Assembly (NCBI GenBank): GCA_023664445.1
Contig: JAMPFN010000004.1
Span: 1-64,000, forward strand
Direction of reading: 5' to 3'
Length of the DNA: 64,000 nucleotides
From: Clostridium sp.
GTDB lineage: Bacteria; Bacillota; Clostridia; Oscillospirales; Ruminococcaceae
In this document: piece by piece, positions 16,146 to 24,287 of the stretch
Layout: every line of letters starts with the position of its first letter
How positions within the stretch are numbered: the stretch's first letter is position 1
Translations under genes and position numbers: made by a program
Notes under the pieces: generated by a model
Databases searched by the model: none
Told to the model about the DNA's origin: nothing
Seen by the model: the letters and a program-made list of their open reading frames with translations, nothing else

Positions 16146-16694
16146 ATGGATGAACTTAAAATAATACATGAAACAGAGAAAAAACAATATTGTAAAAACA
16201 TCTATGAAATGTATATCGTAAAAACATCTAAAATTTTAAATGATTGTAAAACGATTGCACTATCTTATAACAGGAAACTACCTATTTCTTGTTATACTAA
16301 TTTCAGAGATGCATTATTTCACTTTAGAAAACTTTATTGTTCTGTTGAGGAAACAGCATTTTTTAATCAGGGGTTTGCCATTAAGGAACACCTAAATCGT
16401 TCAAAATCAGATGCATTGGGTGTGATTTATGGATTATTTTCATTGATTTCTGAGTTACTTGTTACTAATGGAAATTTAGAAAAAACAGATATACTCTTTT
16501 TTAGAAAATGGATGCATAGATTACGAACTGAAAGTCTTCACAAACGTTTGAATGGAATGATGATATTTGATGATTCGCTAAAATTATCAGATGAAACAGC
16601 AATGGCTATGCTTTTAGAATTTTCACATGAAATAATTGAAAGGAATCTGCAATTATTATGTGCAGAATTGTTGTCAAAATATACTCATAAATAA
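16146..16694 (+). CDS. Helical protein, last gene of the MBL cassette
   Basis: 182 residues, mostly helix, with amphipathic stretches (GVIYGLFSLISELLVTNGNLEK, AMAMLLEFSHEIIERNLQLLCAELL). No signal peptide, clear membrane segment or catalytic motif is visible. It lies 12 bases after the previous stop with a weak ribosome-binding site, consistent with coupled translation. It is AT-rich like the rest of the cassette. A short inverted repeat (ATATCAA...TTGATAT near 16696) follows. Confidence 0.55.
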   Translation: MDELKIIHETEKKQYCKNIYEMYIVKTSKILNDCKTIALSYNRKLPISCYTNFRDALFHFRKLYCSVEETAFFNQGFAIKEHLNRSKSDALGVIYGLFSLISELLVTNGNLEKTDILFFRKWMHRLRTESLHKRLNGMMIFDDSLKLSDETAMAMLLEFSHEIIERNLQLLCAELLSKYTHK

Positions 16695-16802
16695 AATATC
16701 AATTTCTCTTGATATATGGATAGATTTAAAAATATGAAAGTCATACATATTTCTAAAATATTGTCAATTTGATATAAATGTGATACTTTTATTAACTAAA
16801 GT

Positions 16803-17537
16803 TTATAAATTCTCCGTTAATCTCTTATGCAAAATTTTTAATGCTTTTGGTAGAGTAGATTTCAAGACATCATAATCGATGGTATATAAATCAGAAAGGT
16901 GACGTAAATCACGGTCTGAGAGCGGTGATTCCTGTTCTATCATTTCCTGAATCAATAATTCTTCAATCAAGTCATACATAGTAGTCTGATAATCTTCAAT
17001 ACTGTGATGGTTATTCGGCGCTTCAAGGTATAATTCAGCATCTGATATATCTGCCGGATAGCTTGCGCCAAGTATGGATTTCAGAGCGTTCATATCATTT
17101 GAAGAAAGCGTTACATTTGTTAAGTCATCATATGTCACAGCAGTCCAGTTTTTGCCGAGCTGTTCTGCTGCTTTCATACAGAGAGTCCGCCTTGATGTAT
17201 AGCTGACAGTACTCAGATTTCTGCGTATTTCTTCCGATAATCTTGGTTTGAAAAATACTGCAAAAGACAGGTCGGCACGGTATTTAGGGGTCCATTTGTA
17301 TTTCCACCACATTCCCATAAATGATAATAATGCTGTCTGAAACTTATCCTCATGCGTTGTATTTTCAACAAACGTTGAAGCTGCTACATAGCCGAAAAAT
17401 GTGTAATTTAATTCTATGATCTCATCACGTATAGATAAACACCTGATCCGTTCTTCCTTTTCATGTGGCAGAGAATCGTATAGTTCATTAGTCCGAGTTT
17501 TGATGTAATTACTGCTGTTTTTCTTGGAATTCGACAT
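16803..17537 (-). CDS. Putative phage sigma-like transcription factor
   Basis: 244 residues, RBS AGGAGGAATCAAA. Residues 33-100 resemble sigma region 2 (RDEIIELNYTFFGYVAASTF, then W-K-Y-K-W-T-P-K-Y-R-A-D-L and RLSEEIRRNLS). Residues 100-145 (SYTSRRTLCMKAAEQLGKNW, then VTYDDL) resemble a region 3-like helical segment. The C terminus is helical and could hold a region 4-like part. It is the only gene behind its own AATCGTTA motif. If correct, it would redirect host RNA polymerase to a phage promoter class. This is fold-pattern inference; a non-sigma helical DNA-binding protein remains possible. Confidence 0.45.
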   Translation of the reverse strand: MSNSKKNSSNYIKTRTNELYDSLPHEKEERIRCLSIRDEIIELNYTFFGYVAASTFVENTTHEDKFQTALLSFMGMWWKYKWTPKYRADLSFAVFFKPRLSEEIRRNLSTVSYTSRRTLCMKAAEQLGKNWTAVTYDDLTNVTLSSNDMNALKSILGASYPADISDAELYLEAPNNHHSIEDYQTTMYDLIEELLIQEMIEQESPLSDRDLRHLSDLYTIDYDVLKSTLPKALKILHKRLTENL

Positions 17538-17570
17538 TTTGATTCCTCCTCGTATAAAATTCCTCTAACT

Positions 17571-17583
17571 ATTTATAACGATT
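17571..17583 (-). promoter_or_regulatory. Early/middle promoter-like motif (AATCGTTATAAAT)
   Basis: Minus-strand copy of the recurrent motif, 34 bases upstream of the sigma-like gene. It lies just past the terminator of the upstream minus-strand operon. Confidence 0.55.
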
Positions 17584-17625
17584 CATGCAGAACAAGTATA
17601 TCAATATATAAAAGGTTATAAAATA

Positions 17626-17655
17626 CCCTCTCAATTATAATAGTGATTGAGAGGG
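17626..17655. terminator. Terminator of the minus-strand replication operon
   Basis: CCCTCTCAAT (17626-17635) pairs with ATTGAGAGGG (17646-17655). On the minus strand the stem is followed by TATTTTATAA. It lies just after the dCMP deaminase stop and ahead of the sigma-like gene's own promoter motif. Confidence 0.85.
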
Positions 17656-17662
17656 ATAGTTT

Positions 17663-18136
17663 TTATATTATCAAGGAAATATGCTTGTCAGGTATGCCAT
17701 ATTTTATAATTTCAACACCGGTAATATCAAACATATTCTTAGCAGCCTTCGTACTGTCTGAATCAGGATATTTATTTTCATAGTAAATAACGGTTGTAAT
17801 ACCGCTTTGTATAATAGCTTTAGCACACTCATTACATGGGTGCATGGTAACATATAATGTACAGCCTTTCAGAGATTTATGACTATTCAGTATAGCGTTC
17901 AATTCGGCATGACATACATATGGATATTTTGTGTCAAGATAATTTCCGTCTCTTGTCCACGGAAAACTGCTGTCATTACCATTCGGCATACCGTTATAGC
18001 CTACTCCGACAATAATATTATCAGAATCCGCAATACAAGCGCCAACCTGGGTATTTGGGTCTTTACTTCTTTGAGCGGCAATCATAGCTACGCTCATGAA
18101 AAATTCTCTCCATGATATGTAATCTTCTCGCTTCAT
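17663..18136 (-). CDS. dCMP deaminase (ComEB-like)
   Basis: 157 residues. Zinc-dependent cytidine/deoxycytidylate deaminase fold: the HAE motif (CHAELNAI) and PCxxC ([10 protein letters not shown]) supply the zinc ligands and the proton-shuttling glutamate. The N terminus ([28 protein letters not shown]) is the typical family opening. It converts dCMP to dUMP for ThyX (2322-3050). Last gene of the minus-strand operon, 13 bases after the primase stop. Confidence 0.93.
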   Translation of the reverse strand: MKREDYISWREFFMSVAMIAAQRSKDPNTQVGACIADSDNIIVGVGYNGMPNGNDSSFPWTRDGNYLDTKYPYVCHAELNAILNSHKSLKGCTLYVTMHPCNECAKAIIQSGITTVIYYENKYPDSDSTKAAKNMFDITGVEIIKYGIPDKHISLII

Positions 18137-18148
18137 GATATTTTCTCC

Positions 18149-19147
18149 TTACACCAATGTTAAAGCCTCAAATTCTTCTTTAGTCAAATCGTTTATGTCT
18201 TTACCGGCAGGTATTCCCTCAAATGACCATACGATAGCGGTATGTTTAAGCGATCTCTTTAACTTTTCAGTTGCTTTTCTTCCAGCATCGTCGGGGTCAA
18301 AGGCTAATATAAATTCATGTACTCCCAACTCCTTTAATTGCTGAATCTGATAAGAATTTCCCGTTCCTAATAAAGCGACAGCAGGCTTACCATATACCCA
18401 GCAAGTAAGGGCGTTGAAACAGCTTTCACATATAATTACAGATTTGCAGTTTTCAGGCAGTTCATATAAACCGTACACAGGTTTTGTAACCCCTGTCGGA
18501 TAATTGAAAAATTTCCCTTGAACAGAACGTCTGCATAAAAACAATGTTTTTCCATCTTTGTTTCTTACAGGAAATGTAATGCATGGAGTAGCCTTTTTTC
18601 TGCCCGGTGCGATCCAGTTTGCGTCATAACCTACATCAAACTTCTCAATAATCTCATCTGTAAGTTTACGTTCATACATATATGGAACTGTAAATCTGTA
18701 TGAAGCTAATTCTTCCTCGCTTACATATTGCTGTTTCGGTTTTGAGAGAGATTGGATATATGATATTGCATACTGCTCATTAAGAGTGTTTATCACGTCT
18801 GACGGTATCAGTAATTCAAAATCATTATCAGCCATTCCATCAAAATCGGGTATGTTTTCAATAAGCCAGTCCATACCTGATTTGCTGATATTTCGGATTT
18901 TAAGCAGATCAGTAATCATTTCAGGAAGTGAATTAGCATAAGAGCAGGTGAAGCAATGAGTCCAGCCTTGAGGGTATTTTCTGCCACCCCTAACTTCTTC
19001 ATGGAGCAGAACTCCGCATGACGGCTTGCGTTCCTTTCCGTCATTGTGAAAAGGGCAGTAAATCTGCATATAATTTCCCACACGTTTATGTGTTTTCAGA
19101 AACCCCAATGATTCAAGTTTCAGAAGTATTTCATATATATCAGCCAT
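18149..19147 (-). CDS. DnaG-like primase (CHC2 zinc finger + TOPRIM)
   Basis: 332 residues. Residues 31-65 form a CHC2-type zinc finger (C31-P-F-H34, a cysteine at about 45, then HCFTC). The TOPRIM part is near residues 230-290, with the acidic residue in VIICESCFNAL and FILAFDPDDAGRKA supplying the DxD metal site. The central RNA-polymerase-like subdomain lies between. It synthesises RNA primers for lagging-strand replication with the helicase encoded immediately upstream (15 bases apart). It is shorter than cellular DnaG because it lacks the helicase-interaction domain. Confidence 0.88.
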   Translation of the reverse strand: MADIYEILLKLESLGFLKTHKRVGNYMQIYCPFHNDGKERKPSCGVLLHEEVRGGRKYPQGWTHCFTCSYANSLPEMITDLLKIRNISKSGMDWLIENIPDFDGMADNDFELLIPSDVINTLNEQYAISYIQSLSKPKQQYVSEEELASYRFTVPYMYERKLTDEIIEKFDVGYDANWIAPGRKKATPCITFPVRNKDGKTLFLCRRSVQGKFFNYPTGVTKPVYGLYELPENCKSVIICESCFNALTCWVYGKPAVALLGTGNSYQIQQLKELGVHEFILAFDPDDAGRKATEKLKRSLKHTAIVWSFEGIPAGKDINDLTKEEFEALTLV

Positions 19148-19161
19148 AGCTTTACCTTTCT

Positions 19162-20505
19162 TTAAAATTCAACATCATCTTCGGTATCATCAAGTACAAT
19201 ATCATTTGTCTGAGAAACTGTTTTTTCAGTATCCAATCCGGGATTAATTACAGGTGTAACAGTACTTCCCGAATTTTCAGCATTGGGAAGAAACTGCATA
19301 TTACCGGTATCAACGTCCCATGAATAACTGAACTCAGGCTTCTGATTACTTGCATTTCTTGATTTTTCAAGACGTATGTCAAGGACGTGCTTATCAAAAA
19401 TCTGCCGCATAGCAAATACCTGTGTGGCAATTCTTGCAGGGTGATCTGAACCCTCAATATTATAAATATTCGGGAAAACTTCTCCCTTGTCATCTTTGTT
19501 ATTCTTGGATTCTCTGTTTGCCTGCATCATTACAACTACAGTACAGCCCATACTTTTACTCAGACGAAACAGATCGGCATTAAGATTTTTATATTTGATA
19601 GAATCGGAATCATTCATACGACCTCTGTAATCCTCCATATATGAAAGTCCGTCTATTACAAGCAGTTTTATACTATGCTTTTTGACTAACTGTTTCAGAT
19701 ATGGTACGGTAACTTTGCCGTCAGGTGCGTCTTTATCCTCTAATATATAAGCCGGCGTTTCTTCCTCTTTCAGACTTTTCAGATATTCATAATATTGTTC
19801 GTTGTATTTGCCTTGATGAAGCTGACTGTTTTTAAAATTTCCTCTCCATGTATCAAAACGCGTACCTAAAAAGCTTGCCTGCATTTCAGGTGAATAATAA
19901 AGAACCGGAAAGCCGTTTTTCTGAGCGGATTCCATCATTCTTGTACCGACCCATGATTTACCCGTATTTGTTCTGGCAACTATAATAACAAGTTCCTCAA
20001 CGGTAGAAAAACCTCCGTACATAACCTTGTCAATTTCGGGAAATCCTGTAGGAATCCTTCTTTGCTTACTGAATTCGATAACTTGTCGGCTTCGCTCTTG
20101 TGAATCCTTTATAAGGTCAAGCGGATCGGATGAATCAAGCATAGCGGCTTTTTCACACTGCCTACCAAGATATGCCCAAGCGTCTGTTACATCTTCCGAA
20201 CCAAGTTCTTTAAGCTTATTGAACGTTTCAAGCAGTATGATATGCTGCTTGTTTTTATTCATTTCTTCTTTCAGATAGACAAGAGGTTCACGTACCTTTA
20301 CAAGTGTAATTTCGGGAAAGCTTGCCTGAAATGTAAAGACATCAGGAACATCATTGTATTTTTCCCTGTGATTCAGTATAAACTGAATATGCGGTCTGAA
20401 TACGGAGTAGTACGAATCATCAAAACCGCACAATGTTTCTATTTCTTCGGGAGATTCAGAGGTGAGAATCTTTGATATGACCTGTAATTCTATTGATGTG
20501 ATCAT
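19162..20505 (-). CDS. DnaB-like replicative helicase
   Basis: 447 residues. RecA-fold ATPase: Walker A in IIVARTNTGKSW near residues 175-186, Walker B in LLVIDGLSYMED, and the later MQANRE and RLEKSRNA (arginine-finger/KxRxG-like) segments. The N-terminal 130 residues are helical as in DnaB. The C terminus is acidic (DDTEDDVEF). It unwinds the fork in partnership with the primase. It overlaps the upstream 195-residue gene by 4 bases (ATGA), so the two are translationally coupled. Confidence 0.87.
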   Translation of the reverse strand: MITSIELQVISKILTSESPEEIETLCGFDDSYYSVFRPHIQFILNHREKYNDVPDVFTFQASFPEITLVKVREPLVYLKEEMNKNKQHIILLETFNKLKELGSEDVTDAWAYLGRQCEKAAMLDSSDPLDLIKDSQERSRQVIEFSKQRRIPTGFPEIDKVMYGGFSTVEELVIIVARTNTGKSWVGTRMMESAQKNGFPVLYYSPEMQASFLGTRFDTWRGNFKNSQLHQGKYNEQYYEYLKSLKEEETPAYILEDKDAPDGKVTVPYLKQLVKKHSIKLLVIDGLSYMEDYRGRMNDSDSIKYKNLNADLFRLSKSMGCTVVVMMQANRESKNNKDDKGEVFPNIYNIEGSDHPARIATQVFAMRQIFDKHVLDIRLEKSRNASNQKPEFSYSWDVDTGNMQFLPNAENSGSTVTPVINPGLDTEKTVSQTNDIVLDDTEDDVEF

Positions 20506-21089
20506 CTGAGCACCGCCTCTCCCAGCATAGACAGCAGTCTTTGATAAAACATTCCGCTGCCTATCAGCGTAGTTAATTTCGGACAGACAATGATAGTAGT
20601 CAATCCCTTGTTCATTCTGTTATGAATGATATTGAGAAGCGTTTGTGCCTGAAAGTCCTTGAATTGAACAAAGTCAAGATTGGATATGATAAGAATTTTT
20701 GCAGCGGCAGTCCATATCTGTTCATATTCAAGCTGTTCGGGAATATCCTTTGCAGACCAGCTTTGCTGTATAGAATCAAGATGATTTGAAAATCTTAAAT
20801 GATATACATTACAGTGCAGACGGTTTCCCTGCCAGTTTTCACAAACCGCACAATATGTAAGCAGCGTTCCCGTTTTAATGGTATTATCGGAAATGACCGT
20901 ACATAGTTTGCCTGACGCTTTGCGGAGTATAGAAACAGTTTTTGCTTTTTCTTTACGAGAAGCACAAAATACTTGATTCTGCATAGAAATATCATTTCTT
21001 TCAAGCAGATATGATGTTTCTACCAATACCGGACATGATTTGTCACAAACCTCTTTAATGCAGCCTGAACCAAAAATACAGTTATTCAC
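20502..21089 (-). CDS. Degenerate helicase-loader-like protein
   Basis: 195 residues. Four cysteines open the protein (MNNCIFGSGCIKEVCDKSCP) and another pair follows (CAVCENW), so it may bind zinc or an iron-sulphur cluster. The C-terminal half has AAA+-like spacing: AAKILIISNLDFVQ (Walker B-like), then LLNIIHNRMNKGLTTIIVCP (sensor 1-like). No Walker A is present. Position directly before DnaB and the overlap suggest a loader or helicase adaptor that has lost ATP binding. This is inference. Confidence 0.45.
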   Translation of the reverse strand: MNNCIFGSGCIKEVCDKSCPVLVETSYLLERNDISMQNQVFCASRKEKAKTVSILRKASGKLCTVISDNTIKTGTLLTYCAVCENWQGNRLHCNVYHLRFSNHLDSIQQSWSAKDIPEQLEYEQIWTAAAKILIISNLDFVQFKDFQAQTLLNIIHNRMNKGLTTIIVCPKLTTLIGSGMFYQRLLSMLGEAVLR

Positions 21090-22198
21090 GGCAGGTCATA
21101 CACCTTTCTGATGATAGGATTTCTTGACTGTAAATATTGGATTCTTGAATTTACACAATGCCTTGCTATATTTTCTGTATCGGTAAATCCGAATTCAGCA
21201 TAGTCTGCCGCAGTTGTAAACAAGGTCACAAACGGTTCAAGCTTTCCGAAAAGAGGATATTTATGCCGGATTTTCAATATATCACGTTCCAGTAAATAAC
21301 GTCTTATAACGTATTCCTTTATAAATTCAGAGGTTTTGGGAATCAACTTACTCTCCGGCAATGTGTCCCATATTTCCAGAGTGTCATGAAGTACGCCGTC
21401 TATCTCAATACTTGAATAAAAACTCAGAAACTGACCGTCTATCTTTCTTTTAAGCCTGTAAAAATGAGGATATCTGATGATATTATCCCTGACCTGCTCT
21501 GCCGTAAATCCTTCTATCGGTATGATTACACCAAGCTTATCATCAAATTCAAGACCGTCAGTCTTTTCATACATTACCGCTGCTCTTGTTCTGACAAAGT
21601 TTCTGGGATATAGATTCATAAAATCGTTTCTTGTCATAAGATCGGCATTTGTTGTTACCGATATATCACGCTGTACTTCCGGAATAATCGGTAATGACGT
21701 GTAAATTGTATACTCCTCACCGTCTTTTACCGTGTCAAGCCAGGGTTTTGTTATGTCAAACGAAGGGATAACAGGTGGTTTAAGAGACAGATCTTCCGTT
21801 GTAGTTGGATAATCTTCTTTCTTGGAAACCTTTACTTCAATTTTGCGAGGCGTGTGCTGAGGTGTTTCAGATTCGGATTCTTCTATGTCCCATATGATAC
21901 TTTTATCATAAATAAATAATTCACCGAGCGCATTCAGCGCTGTTTCGACGTCGATAAATTCAATCTCATTAAATGGATTCAATGGTGTCCAGTTCATGGG
22001 AATCGTATCACCTGAAACAACAATAAAAGATATTGTGTTGAGTATAGAAATAACCTTAGATTTGTAATTTGCAGAATTATGAAAGTGCGCTATAACATAA
22101 TTAACGATTTCGGCATGTATTGTAGAGAGTTTCGCCTTGACTTTAGCAGGATACGGGAGTTTTGCTGTGATCTGTGTAAATGGTATTGAACTTAACAT
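21086..22198 (-). CDS. Replication-operon protein of unknown function (370 aa)
   Basis: RBS AGGAGGAATCATAA. Overlaps the next gene by 4 bases. Residues 120-150 are a charged, Ser/Thr-rich linker between two folded parts. The C-terminal part (ENIIRYPHFYRLKR-like basic stretches and FIKEYVIRRYLLERDILKIRHKYP) is helical and basic. No family is recognised. Tight coupling to helicase and loader-like genes argues for a replication or partitioning role. Confidence 0.55.
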   Translation of the reverse strand: MLSSIPFTQITAKLPYPAKVKAKLSTIHAEIVNYVIAHFHNSANYKSKVISILNTISFIVVSGDTIPMNWTPLNPFNEIEFIDVETALNALGELFIYDKSIIWDIEESESETPQHTPRKIEVKVSKKEDYPTTTEDLSLKPPVIPSFDITKPWLDTVKDGEEYTIYTSLPIIPEVQRDISVTTNADLMTRNDFMNLYPRNFVRTRAAVMYEKTDGLEFDDKLGVIIPIEGFTAEQVRDNIIRYPHFYRLKRKIDGQFLSFYSSIEIDGVLHDTLEIWDTLPESKLIPKTSEFIKEYVIRRYLLERDILKIRHKYPLFGKLEPFVTLFTTAADYAEFGFTDTENIARHCVNSRIQYLQSRNPIIRKVYDLP

Positions 22199-22211
22199 TT
22201 ATGATTCCTCC

Positions 22212-23273
22212 TTATGCAATACAAAGCGATGTTAATACGTCCGGATAAACACGATAATCAAGGTAATCATCAAGTACATTGATATTGAGCTTTTTTATCA
22301 TTTCCCAGACGCCGCATTCATGTAATTTAGCAGAGGGATTGAGGTTTACGTTCTGCAATTCAGAATAACTTTCGTCCCACAGCACGTCCCATAAAACAGC
22401 AGAAGTATTGTTAGCATATACTTTCATTTCTTCTTTCTTTTCTTCGCTTAAATCTTTTTTATTACGGTAAACGGTATTTACTTCATATGGAAGGGCAAAT
22501 TTATCAGCATATTCGCCCTCAACACTGACCTTTTCTATCCATTCATCAAAGGTGCTTATAAATTTTGTCAGAGAATTGTGTTCCATGTGATAGCCAAAAC
22601 ATACGACAATAGCATAGATATACTTGTTGAAATTGACAACAGAATAACGGAATTTGCCCCTTTTATGTAAAATACGGCTGTCAAACCATCTCCAGATAAG
22701 GTCTCTGCACAGGTTTACGGATTTAATATCCGAATGCTGTTCAGCGGATTTTTCCAGTACCTTTGCATAACTTCTCAGCACCGATTTTGCTGTCAGAGGT
22801 GAAATGTGCTCTGCCTTATTCTTGATTTCAGGGAGTACTTCGACCTGTTTAACTTCTTCGGTTTCATTAGATTCAGGTGGATTTTGTGCAGATTCTGATT
22901 CAGGTACAGAATCTTCTTTATCAGGCTTAGTATCTTTTTTTGATTTTTTGACCTTACCAAGCCTTTCGTCCAAAGCTTTACCAATTTTTTCGTCCAGAAC
23001 CTTACCAAGCTTCTCGTCCAAGACTTTATCAAGCTTTTCCTCCAATATTCTGCCGATGGTCTCCTCCAGTTCATTCTTAGTATTTTTAGGTTCTCCTCTG
23101 TTAGGAATAGAGTCAATATTATTTGTGATCATATCGCTTATATCACGTCCCAACTTAGCGATTTCAAGCAGCTGTTCTTTAGTATTTCCATACATTGAAA
23201 CCTTTGATTCCATGCGTTCCGTTACGAATTCCAATACCTTTTCCATGTGTTTTTTAGCTCCAGATGTAGTCAT
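22212..23273 (-). CDS. Protein with octad repeats and coiled coil (353 aa)
   Basis: RBS GGAGGAATTAAA. Residues about 71-103 hold four 8-residue repeats (EEKLDKVL / DEKLGKVL / DEKIGKAL / DERLGKVK), encoded by an imperfect 24-base tandem repeat near 22960-23060. They are followed by a Lys/Glu-rich low-complexity linker (about 105-150) and a folded, Trp-containing C-terminal domain (LCRDLIWRWFDSRILHKRGKFRYSV). It looks like an oligomeric protein with an elongated stalk. Function unknown. It overlaps the upstream gene by 4 bases. Confidence 0.55.
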   Translation of the reverse strand: MTTSGAKKHMEKVLEFVTERMESKVSMYGNTKEQLLEIAKLGRDISDMITNNIDSIPNRGEPKNTKNELEETIGRILEEKLDKVLDEKLGKVLDEKIGKALDERLGKVKKSKKDTKPDKEDSVPESESAQNPPESNETEEVKQVEVLPEIKNKAEHISPLTAKSVLRSYAKVLEKSAEQHSDIKSVNLCRDLIWRWFDSRILHKRGKFRYSVVNFNKYIYAIVVCFGYHMEHNSLTKFISTFDEWIEKVSVEGEYADKFALPYEVNTVYRNKKDLSEEKKEEMKVYANNTSAVLWDVLWDESYSELQNVNLNPSAKLHECGVWEMIKKLNINVLDDYLDYRVYPDVLTSLCIA

Positions 23274-23758
23274 TTTAATTCCTCCAATTTCTTTGATAAA
23301 CTTACATATATTTTATTGAATATTTCAGCCAGCTTAGGACCGGCAGGGAGTTTTTTTCCTGATGCTTTCTCCATTTTCTCAAGAGCGTCCCATATGATTT
23401 CCCTAAGATTCAGCATTTTCTGATATTCAGAGTAAAAGTCAAACAGGGTATTTCCGATTTCCGTCTTTTGGTTGTAACAAATTACCAATACGTTTTCCAG
23501 TGTGATGTGATAGACTTTTACAGGTTTCAGAGTTGCCGCCATAGTCTGCCACGAAGTGTAATAATCTCCTTCCTGCATACCGTCTTTTTTGAGAAAACGT
23601 ATCCATGCTTTGAACGGCTTTTTTATCTGCAGTTTCTCATGCAGCCATTCAGCGTCTACTACCCATGGCATTTCCGGACATATCTCATGGTCTAACCTCT
23701 CAACCTCCGGATAGATATGATCATAAGTAAATTTGGAAAGTTCTTCATATGTTCTCAT
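23270..23758 (-). CDS. First gene of the minus-strand replication operon (162 aa)
   Basis: Starts MRTYEELSKFTYDHIYPEVERLDHE; RBS AAAGGAGATTTTTATA. Mixed alpha/beta with a helical C terminus rich in Lys and Leu (EKMEKASGKKLPAGPKLAEIFNKIYVSL). No recognised family. It is preceded by two AATCGTTA-type motifs, so it is the promoter-proximal gene of the seven-gene run that ends at the dCMP deaminase. Confidence 0.55.
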   Translation of the reverse strand: MRTYEELSKFTYDHIYPEVERLDHEICPEMPWVVDAEWLHEKLQIKKPFKAWIRFLKKDGMQEGDYYTSWQTMAATLKPVKVYHITLENVLVICYNQKTEIGNTLFDFYSEYQKMLNLREIIWDALEKMEKASGKKLPAGPKLAEIFNKIYVSLSKKLEELK

Positions 23759-23804
23759 TATAAAAATCTCCTTTTGGAATTTTGATGTTTTTTGTCTGCT
23801 ACAA

Positions 23805-23887
23805 TATAATAACGATTTACTCTGTTTAAATCCTTAAATTGGCATTTTAAACTTGGATATAACAGGCCTGCATATACTATAACGATT
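23805..23887 (-). promoter_or_regulatory. Two tandem early/middle promoter-like motifs
   Basis: The minus strand reads AATCGTTATTATA at 23805-23817 (exact) and AATCGTTATAGTA at 23875-23887. They are the only doubled copies in the window, and both point into the replication operon. Confidence 0.55.
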
Positions 23888-24249
23888 CATTGTAATTTTA
23901 TTTTTTTGGTTTATAAAAAGATTTTTCAGAAAAAGTATATAGTATTTTATAATTATTTATTTTTTATTTTATATTATTTTGTATTTGTATTTTATATTAT
24001 ATATTATATATAGGCGAAAATCCTCATTTTTGAAGAAATTTAATGTTTAAAATTCTCCAAAAATGAGGTTTTTAATTTTGAATATTAAAATTTAATAATT
24101 TAAAATTATACAAAAGAATATTTTTTACTTCTGATAATGTGAAATATAATCATATGGAAAATTCAATTTGTATATTTTTATTTTGAAATGATCTAATTTT
24201 ACAAGTTTTAAAGTTTAAATCTTTATTTTTATGAAATTCTAATATAGAA
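23888..24249. other. AT-rich non-coding stretch with a long hairpin; candidate origin region
   Basis: No gene is visible between the replication operon and the next minus-strand gene. 23890-24015 is nearly pure A/T with runs of TTTTATATTATT-like sequence. CCTCATTTTTG (24022-24032) pairs perfectly with CAAAAATGAGG (24058-24068); flanking A and T runs extend the stem, which could be a bidirectional terminator. AT-richness beside primase/helicase genes fits a DNA-unwinding element, but no DnaA boxes or iterons were recognised. Confidence 0.35.
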
Positions 24250-24283
24250 AACCCGACTGAATCTTAATAAAATCAGTCGGGTT
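24250..24283. terminator. Bidirectional terminator
   Basis: AACCCGACTGA (24250-24260) pairs with TCAGTCGGGTT (24273-24283). The minus-strand exit is TTTTCTATATT. It ends the minus-strand gene at 24288. Confidence 0.88.
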
Positions 24284-24287
24284 GATT

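Noticed and set aside
22804-23319. Plus-strand open frame of 171 codons
   Set aside because: It is antisense to the octad-repeat protein; its Ser/Leu-rich repeats mirror the repeat DNA and it has no ribosome-binding site.
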